Below, in pieces: positions 1 to 10,100 of a stretch of 64,000 nt of DNA (the stretch's first letter is position 1; each line of letters starts with the position of its first letter). A program made the translations under genes and the position numbers. The stretch comes from Patiria miniata (taxonomy: Eukaryota > Echinodermata > Asteroidea > Valvatida > Asterinidae): positions 744,001 to 808,000 of the forward strand of contig NW_024037053.1 in assembly GCF_015706575.1 (NCBI RefSeq), given 5' to 3'. The notes beneath the pieces are model-generated. The model saw only the letters and a program-made list of their open reading frames with translations, was not told where the DNA came from and ran no database searches.

Positions 1-654
1 AATAAAATCATATATAGCGCCATGGCGCTAACCAACGGCACATGCGAGAATGAAATATATATAGCGCCACCTACGTTGGAAAGAGGAAAGTTTTGGCCAA
101 ATTTTTCCAAAAATTTTACCTCGACTTTTTAAATACGGCGAATTTTTGCATTTTGAAACTATAGTTGTTTTCAGTATGTAATTTCCTCTTCAAAAAGTAT
201 CATTATGTGGGATAAAACGCTTCCTAAGTGCTGTAATTCGTGATTTTCCGCTTCAATATTCCCCATTCAGAGGCACTCGAGCGTGAAAAAAGATCGCGGC
301 GTTTAATCCTTTCGCCTCAATGGAAACATTTTATTGTTAACGCGAGATTCAACAAAGGAAATTAACAAAGGAAATAGACTCCCTTGCATCCGTTGAACAC
401 GCGTGTTTCGTGCTGAAAATAAGGATTGTACCAGTTGTAGTTAAGGGAATTTCACGATTTTAGTTCAGTTTACACCCTTTACCCTTTTTCAATCGAATTT
501 CGATCAACTCAAACAGCTTCACCCAAAATCAAACGAGTGATTTACATCGTCAGACTGCGTATTACGTCTAAGCGTGCATGGGCGTCAACCTGAAAAGCCA
601 CGATAAGTCTATCTGACAGTTATAATTAAAAGGTGAAACCTAGTAACTGAACGT

Positions 655-722
655 CCGTATGCTCTAGTGGACCGGCGTAGGACTCCCAATCAGGAGACCC
701 AGGTTCGAATCCCACCCTTGTT
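655..722 (+). other. tRNA-like sequence (degenerate)
   Basis: CTCTAGTGGACCGGCGTAGG resembles a D-arm, ACTCCCAATCAGGAGA a 4-bp anticodon stem and loop, and GGTTCGAATCC a B-box, but the acceptor stem does not pair well. Most likely a tRNA-derived SINE head, not a working tRNA. The rest of 1-1,197 is AT-rich with nothing else I can name. Confidence 0.45.
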
Positions 723-1197
723 TATTTTTGCCTCCCAAACATAAATTTACTTCTTTGAAAAATTTAAAGTTGTTCTGAGAATCAAATATATTTAAAATAT
801 TAATACTGACAAATAATGTATAGCCTGAGGCCTAATTTATATTATTTTTTTTAAATGTAATTTATTCCTCAATGTTTGGATCAAGAAATTGAAAACTAAA
901 GGAGAGGCAAGTTTGGCAAATAACAATTAAACACAGTGTTTTCTGCAAAGTATTTAAACTTTTTAATTAAAAGTGTTGTTTAAAACAACGACCAAACAGT
1001 AGACAATAACTCAGGACAACAGGCATTTCTTGAGTTATCTCCACAACGAGCAGTGTTTTTTTTTTTATTTCATTAAAGTCTCCATCAAACACTCTATTGT
1101 TTTGGTTGTATTAAATTTATTGTTACATATTTGCTGTTGGAAATTAAAAAGCTTGCTTCCAACTTAAACAATTAACAGACAACATTTCGGAAAGATT

Positions 1198-1385
1198 GTT
1201 GCAACCTGACGCTGCTTTTTTTCTTCATATATCATCTCAATGAAGGTCATTCATTGCAAAAATGATGATAAGACATGAATCTGGGACTGAGAAACATTTC
1301 CAATTTTGTTAGGAAAAACTTAGAAAGTTTTCTTGACTCTTTATAGACTTTGTACACAACTGCTGAAGCGGCGTCAGGTTGCAAC
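1198..1385. mobile_element. MITE family A, copy 1 (ends GTTGCAACCTGACGC)
   Basis: 188 bp with inverted ends GTTGCAACCTGACGC / GCGTCAGGTTGCAAC. The inside (TTCATATATCATCTCAATGA, CTTGACTCTTTATAGACTTT) is shared with the copies at 2,244 and 2,739. Confidence 0.9.
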
Positions 1386-1623
1386 ATTCTTTGCAATTTA
1401 CTAGTTCATATTTGCTGTTGGAAATTAAGAAGCTTGCTTCAAACATAGCAAGCAATTAACGGACAAAATTTCAAATCAATGGACCATTTTTTCCAAAGCA
1501 TGTTGATCAGAAGGGTGTAATTTGCCAGGATTGAGTGTTGGAACTTTTGAAGTAGTACAGTACATCACAAGTTCTTGCCGTGACGTCACAGCTTCATGTT
1601 TGTATTCACTTGAGTCTTGAGTA

Positions 1624-1935
1624 CAAGGGCGGATCCAGGGGGGGGCCAAAGGGGGCCATGGCCCCCCCAAAACGAAACCAATTTTTTTTTTTTTTATGTG
1701 ACATCGCAATAAAGGCAGGCAATGAGTACACCACCATCTTTTCCTCAAAAAAAACATTGGTTAAAGTGGTCAGAAATTGCCTCAGATCGCACCACAGAGC
1801 ATCTAGAATCCAAAAAATTTTCGGGGCCCTTAAGCAGGCCCCGAACCCCACGCCGAAATTTTTTTGACCCACTTTTGGGGGGGACCCAAATTTTTTTTGG
1901 CCCCCCCCCCAAATTGTGTTCTGGATCCGCCCTTG
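1624..1935. mobile_element. hAT-type MITE with perfect 8-bp target duplication
   Basis: Ends are CAAGGGCGGATCCAG and its inverse CTGGATCCGCCCTTG. They are flanked by the direct repeat CTTGAGTA at 1,616-1,623 and 1,936-1,943. The inside is made of C/G and A/T homopolymer runs. An 8-bp duplication and short inverted ends are hAT hallmarks. Remnants of the same ends are at 21,600-21,740 and 34,370-34,410. Confidence 0.93.
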
Positions 1936-2243
1936 CTTGAGTATAGACTTGCCTTTAGTAAACACATAAGTTTAAGGAGTGTGCAATGGTAAGAATAATT
2001 CCATGAGGCGACAGATAAAATGTTCCATTGCACAAGGTGAAGCCGGATGAAATTATTCTTTCCATTGCACGACTGTGAATCAGTCATTATTTGTTTTATA
2101 CCACGCCTTAATAAATCCTGAAATCCGATTGGCAATGGTGAGCCTTTAATAAACAAATAAGTTAACGAGTGATGAGTGCAATGGTAAGAATAATTCCGTG
2201 AACGGGTTCCATTCCACGAGGCAAAACCAGATGAGGAACAAAT

Positions 2244-2430
2244 GTTGCAACCTGACGTCACTTTTTTCTTCATATATCATCTCAATGAAGGTCATTCATT
2301 GCAAAAATGATGATCAGACATGAATCTGGGACTGAGAAATATTTCCAATTTTGTTAGGAAATACTTAGAAAATTTTCTTGACTCTCCATTGACTTTGTAC
2401 ACAATCGCGGAAGTGGCGTCAGGTTGCAAC
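2244..2430. mobile_element. MITE family A, copy 2
   Basis: 187 bp, almost identical inside to copy 1, with ends GTTGCAACCTGACGT / GGCGTCAGGTTGCAAC. Confidence 0.9.
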
Positions 2431-2738
2431 ATTTTTTCCATGACTGTGAAACGTAAATTATTTGTTTTATCGTACCGCATCTGAATAAATTCTGGAATCC
2501 GATTGGCAATAGAGTGACCGTGCAATGAAATGTTCTTATATACCATGAAAGGGATATATAAAAATTGTGTTTGTGGTGCAGCCAGGCCACGGGTTGGGAC
2601 ATATTATTCAATGACACATGATCAACGACCCTCCAATCAGATAACAGGGATTTATTCAGGCGTTGTATGTTTAAATACTGCCCCTCAGTTTATATTAAAA
2701 GGCCACCTCTTAAATTTACAGTTTACAATGAAAAGAAT

Positions 2739-2931
2739 GTTGCAACCTGACGCTGCTTTTTTTCTTCATAAATCATCTCAATGAAGGTCAGTCATTGCAA
2801 AAATGATTGATGATAAGACAATGAATCTGGGACTGAGAAACATTTTCAATTTTGTTAGGAAAGTTTTGGAAAATTTTCTTGACTCTCCATAGACTTTGTA
2901 CACAACCGCTGAAATAGCGTCGGGATGCAAC
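2739..2931. mobile_element. MITE family A, copy 3
   Basis: Same family; the right end has decayed (GCGTCGGGATGCAAC). Confidence 0.87.
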
Positions 2932-2989
2932 ATGCAACTTTCCTTTACATGTTTCTCAACACATTTTACATTCGTATGTAATACAAGTC

Positions 2990-3655
2990 GTCAACATTCC
3001 ACTATTTTGTTTTGAAGTGAATTCCTAATATAGCACACACATAAATACAAATTAAGTTCACAGTACTGGTAGAAACACATTGGTCACTGCATGTCCCACC
3101 CACCCTATATCAGTTGTAATTTTGAAAAACATAAATACATATTTTATGATCAAAGTAACATTCCCATACTTTGACTTCAAACGAGTACTGAGAGTTTGAT
3201 TTCATACAACTTGCACTATGGTGCACAATAAATATCTACAATTCCACATTATGTACAAAAGATAGTTAATCAGTGGCGTAACCCCCCCCCCCCCCCTAAT
3301 TTAAAATCATGAATTGCACTAAAACAATATATATCAGTAGCCTTCAGTGCCCCCCTAGAAGTTTAACCGCTGAATTAATCACAGTTATTTGTACAGGCGT
3401 GAACCATAAAACAAAGCGTTTTCACCTTCATTCTGTAGTTAACCATCTGTCCTACATATTTCTGTGTACAGCGCCACACAAACGTGTTTCGGATGTACAA
3501 TACATAAAAATCATTAATCACAAAGTAAACCTTTACCATTCTTGTTCTTTGTGGCTCGTAGCACATGGCAAACCCCCCATAGCGTTTCTGTGTGTCCCCT
3601 TCGACTTTTATACTGTTAAAAGTAAATTTCAGGATCAAACAATCCACATAACACA
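2990..3655. other. Downstream flank, no gene seen
   Basis: AT-rich sequence with a poly-C run (3,284-3,297) after CAGTGGCGTAACC, a hAT-like left end. Overlapping short frames on both strands have no family features. Confidence 0.5.
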
Positions 3656-3659
3656 TGTA

Positions 3660-3975
3660 GTGACACTTACAAACCCTCCTGCTGTCTGAACAGTCACAGA
3701 CAGTCAAACAAATCAGTTCTCTTCCCCTGCCATGCCTTCATACACAGGCTGGTCACCAACAGTCAAATCGCATTTCTAATAAGCACTGTTACTAGTCCAA
3801 TTCCATCAACAGACAAAAGCCGGTAACCAGTAGGTACAGCTGGCTCATCAATCGCCTACAGTCGGACCACTGCTCTATCAAGTTATACAGTCAATCACAA
3901 ACAGTCAATCCATGTAGCTAGGCAGGGAGTGCTCAACTGTTCAAACCAGACACTCCATCGATTTTGACTGCTGGG
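3660..3975. mobile_element. Diverged relative of the 13,384 MITE
   Basis: AAACCCTCCTGCTGTCTGAA, GACAAAAGCCGGTAACCAGT and many ACAGTCA pieces, the inverse orientation of the 13,384 copy. Ends decayed. Confidence 0.75.
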
Positions 3976-4519
3976 GTGGTTTTGTTGAATTTGCCAGCCC
4001 TTACTGTAAGCCTGGGCTTAGAAATGATGCAGCAAGCACATAGTTAGTTTTTGAGAATCGAGGGTAGTTTCACAAATTCTGGTGTAGAAGAGGACTGAAG
4101 AGCCCTATCTCTATCGGCTGAAGCATCACCCCTTGGTCCACAGCGTCACTGTCTACTAGCCTTCCTGTTCTGCTACCTTCTTCGTGTTGCGGACCCACCG
4201 CGGCCGTGCACGCTGGTTTTGGGACGCAAAGCTGCAAAAGAGACACGGGGATTCCTAATGAATATACCGATTTTTAAAAATGTATGCAGTTTAACCCAGA
4301 GCTGTCCGCTAGTCGTTTCTTGTACATTACCATTTTTACCAATTTTATTCTGTGGACTTTTTTGTGTATCTTCTACCGTTTACAGCCTTTACATCTCCCA
4401 GAGGTCACTGAATGAATTGTTGAACTACAAAAACGAACCTTGTGAGTAGGGGGTGTTAAGGGTGGTATGGATATCATAATGAAACCCAATATTGGTAATT
4501 AGAGCCCAATAACTTAATC

Positions 4520-4990
4520 TGTGAGATGCCTAGTGTAGGAGTCGAACCTAGTACACCTGGGAAGGCAAGAATGTACTCAGTAGCGTATCCAGCTTTTGAC
4601 GTACAACAAGCTCAAGTGAAGCCCCCAAAACATAATGCGCACTGCAACGCATTCTATGTGACGAATGGAGTAGAATTTGAACCTTGTACACATGTGAGGG
4701 TTAAAGGAATTCATCACTGTCTATACCTAATCCATGTGACTCGAGAATGACTCGAACCTAGTACAAGGGGAAAAGTGGAGAAAAGCAACACTGTTGAAAT
4801 GAAACCTCCCAAATAGTCAACAGGGACAAAACCAAATTTCATGTGATAACTAGAGTTGGAAATGAACCAAGTACATATGGGAAGGCTGTATGAGAAAAGT
4901 AATCCATATTGGTCATTGGGTACCAAACCCCCAACTTTGTTGATGAACAGAGAGGGATTCGAACCCAGCACATATGGGAGGGTGAAGTTA
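4520..4990. repeat. Degenerate tandem repeat with tRNA B-box-like core
   Basis: The core GAACCTAGTACAYATGGGA recurs near 4,544, 4,679, 4,755, 4,863 and 4,961 with uneven spacing (75-135 bp). On the minus strand the core reads like a tRNA B-box (GGTTCGAATCC is best at 4,956-4,970). Probably an old tRNA-related repeat. Confidence 0.55.
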
Positions 4991-5136
4991 GCTCATGTAG
5001 TGGACATCCCTACCTGGGTCTGCAGGCCGGTTGGCTGGTTTCTTGGGATTGCTAGAGCTGGTCATCACTGTGTGATCATTGGTCATCTTAACGTCCTGGT
5101 CATGGGGACTGTTACTGCATTGGATGAGGGTAGGGG

Positions 5137-5815
5137 CAGAGGAAGGTGGGGGAGGGTAGGGAGGGGGTGTATTGGGGGGGGGGATTTGATGGATGGTAGG
5201 GGTGGGGTTTGATGGATGGTGGGGTTGGGGTGATGAATGGTGGGGGTGGGGGGGGGGTGATGGATGGTGGGGTGGGGTTTGATGGATGGAGGGTGGGGGG
5301 TTGATGGGTGGTGGGGTGGGGTTTGATGGATGGTGGGGTCGGATTTTGATGGATGGTGGGGGTTTGTTGGGGGTTTGGTGTATGGTGGGGGTGGGGGTTG
5401 GATAGTGGGGGTGGGGTTTGATGGAGGGTGGGGGGTTGATTGATTGTGGGGTGGGTTTGATGGATGGATGGATGGATGGGGGGTTGATGGATGGTGGGGG
5501 CGGGGTTTGATGAATGGTGGGGGGTTTAATGGATGGTGGGGGGTTTGATGGATGTTGGGATGGGGTTTGAAGGATGGATGGGGGGGGGGTTGATGGATGG
5601 TGGGTGGGGTTTGATGGAGATGGTGGGGGATTGATGGATGGTGGGGTGGGGTTCGATGAATGGTAGGGGTGGGGTTTGAGGAATGGTGGGGGGGGGTTAA
5701 TGGATGGTGAGGGTTTGATGGATGATGGGGAATGGGGTTTGATGGATAGTGGGGGTGGGGTTTTGACGGATGGTGGGGGTTGTAGATGGTGGGGGTAGTG
5801 GATGGTAGTGGTTGG
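5137..5815 (+). repeat. G-rich minisatellite (GGGTTTGATGGATGGTGGGG-like)
   Basis: About 680 bp of imperfect 15-25 bp units, almost all G on the plus strand with GATGGATGG and GGGG runs. The long minus-strand reading frame across it (Pro/His-rich) is a by-product of the repeat. It starts about 1.2 kb past the KATNIP stop. Confidence 0.92.
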
Positions 5816-6436
5816 GGGATGTACCAGTAGATGGGGGAGGGGATGTCAAGATGGATAGGGAAATCAAAAGTTTTATAGTAAGGGTTGTGCATAAAGGGTG
5901 AGCATGGGAAATGAGAAAATGTGTGGCAAAAGCGTGCATGAATAAAATAATGGAAATATGGGAGAGGAGAGAGAAGATGAATGAGGAATTCAAGAAAGCG
6001 GAGGGAAGCGAAAAGGGAAAAGAAAAATGTCAAATTAATGTGATATTACATGCAAGCAATGCAGAGCAGACATTTGAGAACAGAATTTTGTCGCTGAAGA
6101 AGTGATTCCAGCATCAGTGATTTTCAGTATTGTTATCTTCAACAAAGTATTTTTTTCATGCCTGAAAGGGAACACTGAGGATAGTAAGACGTGCTTGTTG
6201 AGTAACTGACTCAGTGACGGACTCAGTTATTGCCACGTTTGAGTCGGGGAGTGCTATTGTATAGGATTACCCTATTTATCATTTATGATTACCCCATCAT
6301 ACCGATGAATGGGTACCTCGATCCCTTGTATGCACAGATGCTTGAAAAGACTTCCAGGGAACAGCCGAGTTACCGCTAGTTTTAAAATTTGGTGTACTTT
6401 CCTTATTCAAAGCCCCATCAAAACTTTTTATTCTAC
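5816..6436. other. Flank, no gene seen
   Basis: A purine-rich stretch (5,940-6,030) follows the minisatellite. No repeat or motif I can name; short frames here look accidental. Confidence 0.5.
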
Positions 6437-6903
6437 AGGGTGGTGCAAAAAGAAGGAAACCCACTTTTGACAGCAATTTTTACCTACTTGTTGAGGATAT
6501 TTCAAAAATTCAACTTAATGGTATTAAAATATTTATCTTTAAACATCAATGACAAAAAAAAATGATTACAAATGCACATTTTGTCTCTGAGATATGGTAG
6601 TTTAAACTGTTCGTGTACAAAACCTGTTTGTCCACCGACAGCTTTATTCCATCCGCTCGACTGAGCTCTGGAGCTTGATTTGAAGACAAAAAACACTACA
6701 CTAGACTTACATACTTATGTGGACAACAGTGATTTTGGTGAGTTGTATTCAAATTAGTACAATAACACTCATTCTTGCGATTTTTTAAAGATTTTTTCAC
6801 CAAGTACGGTTGAAGAGCTATACTTCACTACAAGTTCAAATAAGTTAAGTAAGTAGGTTAAAATTTCTGTCAAAAGTGGGTTTCTTTCTTTTTGCACCCT
6901 ACT
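6437..6903. mobile_element. TIR element (ends CAGGGTGGTGCAAAAAGAAG)
   Basis: Left CAGGGTGGTGCAAAAAGAAG and right inverse CTTTCTTTTTGCACCCTA, with TA-rich flanks, as in mariner-type elements. Solo ends with similar text (CAGGGTGCGTCAAAAAGAAA) are at 42,210, and a weaker one at 37,811. The KATNIP 3' UTR probably reads into it. Confidence 0.72.
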
Positions 6904-7033
6904 ATAAAATAACACCTGTAACTGCTTTCTTGTGACAAACACCGCAATCTTACTGAAGTAGTGAATGAAAGACAACAGAAGAGACTGCGCCAAATACAGG
7001 AAGAATTTTGCCAAGGAATGAGAAGACATGATC

Positions 7034-7198
7034 TTACTGAATGATTGTGTGTCTTTCTTTCTGTCTGAGTTGCTCATTCTCGGTGAAGATGATGGTGTGG
7101 TATGGCGTGGGCAGGTCAAGGGTCGGTAGGATGCCTCGGGCGCCTGCCGTCACCTGACCCAGTATGCCGTTGTAGACTAGCAGGTCATCGACAAGAAG
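7034..7198 (-). CDS. KATNIP: KATNIP exon 37 (C-terminus and stop)
   Basis: Encodes LLVDDLLVYNGILGQVTAGA, RGILPTLDLPTPYHTIIFTE and NEQLRQKERHTIIQ, then TAA at 7,034-7,036. Acceptor TATCAG. The FG-LLVDDLLVYNG junction is typical of the family's C-terminus. Confidence 0.93.
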   Translation of the reverse strand, partial: LLVDDLLVYNGILGQVTAGARGILPTLDLPTPYHTIIFTENEQLRQKERHTIIQ

Positions 7199-10100
7199 CT
7201 GATAGAGGAGAACAGGGCAAAGGAAGGAAAATTAGTTACATTCTTGCGGAATTTTTTTGTTTTGTTTTAATCAATCATCTAAAAACTGGATTAAATATGT
7301 TACTCTGCCTTAAAGGTTATGTACAACATTTGCAAACATCAAAAAACAAAAACACCTAATTACTATGAAATACCTTGCTGGACTGCGAGTGAATAATAGT
7401 CTCAAGCATCCTGTGAAATCATGGCACCTGGTGTGCTGTCAATTTCAAGATTTGTATCAATTTCCAACGACGATTGGCCGACCATCGTTGGAAACAAAAG
7501 TTACTTTTTTTTCCAAATACTGCCCTAAATTAACCAAATTTAGTTAGACCACATTTTGTTTCCAATCGATTACATTTCCATAACAAGACAGCTAGTCTGA
7601 CTCCCTGACTTGACAATTCCTGAAGTCTTTAAATTGCTTCATCTGCTTCATCTGAAGTAGGGTCAGGGAACCAGACTACAAGAATAACATTTTTGTTCTT
7701 GGTTTTTCCAGCTTTTATGAACACAAAACTTTAACCTGGTCAGTGTGACAATATACAAATACAACATGGTTTGTGGGGAAATAGTGAAAACTAATGACCC
7801 CGAGGTGTTGGATGATTGGGACTATCTGCTATCGACCCCCAAATCCACCCATTTTTGAAAATTACAGCAAAAGCAAATGTTGTATATTACCTTAAACTAC
7901 CAAAATTCAAAGTCTCCTAAACTCAGTCAACCGTGTTATACCACTTTACATGTCTAAAGGTTTATGAAATTGATTGTGCTCATTTCCCCCCCCCCCCCCC
8001 CAAGAAACTCACCCCAAATTCCTTGACGCCTCTCTGTGGTGTCTTGCTGTAGTTCCACACTTTGATCATGGAGACAGCCACCGGCTGGTCAAAGATGATG
8101 TAAACCCTGTTGATCTGAGTTATTAACAACAAACAGGGAAAATGTTTACATTATTGTATTGAAGAAACAACGTCAATCTTAAAAAGAAAGTAAAAACAAC
8201 ATACGCACAATCTTAAAACAAAAATATACAGAGCCCATTTCTCCTATATAGGCAGAAAATCCATTTGCTCATATTCCATTAACCCATAAGCAACTGTAAT
8301 AAATTGTAATACATTTTATTATGTATTGTAATACATGTGACTACCACTATATCCCCTTTCTTACCACATGAGGGAGTATAGGTGCTAACCACATGTGACT
8401 GCCATCTGATGTATCATTGTCAATATCCCCTTTTAGGTGCTAACCACACGTGACTACCATAATGTCATTGTCAACGACCTCTTTCTTACCACGAGGGAGT
8501 ATAGGTGCTAACCACATGTGACTGCCATCTGATGTATCATTGTCAATATCTCCTTTCTTACCCCATAAGGGAGTATAGGTGCTAACCACACATGACTACC
8601 ATGATGTGTCATTGTCAATATCCCCTTTCTTACCCCATAAGGGAGTAAAGGTGCTAACCACATGACTACCATGATGTGTCATTGTCAATTTCCCCATTCT
8701 TACCACATGAGGGAGTATAGGTGCTAACCACATGTGACTACCATCGGATGTATCGTTGATACCATCGATGAGTTTATCTGGAGTCCGAACATCATCTGTC
8801 ACATCTTCCAAGACGTTGACACTAGAGGGATAAGCGGCCATGTCTGGATGAGAATATTAGTTAAGAAAATCATGTCTGCTATTAAACACTACGTCTTAAA
8901 AAATAATTTCACAATGTGCAAAGAAACATTTGTTATTAATATGTGATATATGAGAAGTCAGTAAGGATTATTGTTCGATACGTGCCCAATGTTTGAAGTT
9001 TTCAAGGCACAGTTTGGCCTACTCAACAGAACTTGAATGAAAGCACTTTCATTGTAACCAGAAATCAAGCCCCACACATAAAATGAGCAGTGTGCGATGA
9101 TTACAGACCCTCTTGTACAAATTCATTAACTGTCTCAGTCAGTGTTGTAACAACAGGGCTCAGATTCGAGTCCATCTCGAGGCCCAATTTCTGTGACTCA
9201 GACTCGACTCGAGTCACATCAGCAACAGACTCGGACTCGCCCATCATGACTCGAACTTGAAGTTAATGACTGGTGACTAGCAAGTCACATAGTTATTTTA
9301 TCAAGTTGTTTTAAAAAAATTATTTCGATGTTTATTTTCTGAAAGTAACATTGACACAATTGCTAATAGCAATAAGCACATGAACTGTAATAACGCATCA
9401 CTCTTCAGGTAGTGTTGCAAATAATATATTTTTTTGAGGCATAATGTTCAAGGATACTTGTTTCTGTGAGTGTGATCTTGTCTCCGTTTGCATCGTAGAA
9501 CTCCAGGCCATTCAGACCAACGTAGTATGGATCTCCCCAGGTAGAAATCAGCTGCAGCTGGAAAACAACTGAATCAATGACAGTTAAGGAAAACTTTATG
9601 GAAAAACAGCAAAGACATCTTTCAAGGTCAAACTATCACAGAGCTTTTTTGCTGAGGGATAGCAGCTCAAGAAATCATCACGTCTCTCCGTTAGCTAGTT
9701 AGTAAGTAACAAACGTCGACATGTCTACTGCTCCTACATATTGTGACCGATTTCAACCAAACTCTGTCAGAAGTATCAGTAGCCCAGCCCCAACAAGTCA
9801 CATGACCAAACTGGGGTCAAAGGTCATCATGGGGTCACTGGGGTCAAAAACCTGACATTTGTACTAAAAAACTACTCCTTCCAGAATTTACATGGCACAA
9901 TCACGTTACTCATGCATGAACATGAATTCGTTGGCCTGCAGCTTTCGAGATATTTCCAATCGAGCTTGTAGTTTTACATTTAAAGTTGCATTCCCAAAGC
10001 TCTACAACAAATTCAATTTTTTTTCTGTTAATAAATTTTGAACTTGTAAGTATTATTCCAACTGAAAAAAAACCTCCACTTTTTCCTGACTTCTACAACC

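Noticed and set aside
5083..6033. A 316-codon minus-strand frame rich in Pro, His and Thr
   Set aside because: It is the reverse of the G-rich minisatellite; the periodic composition explains the openness and there is no family motif.
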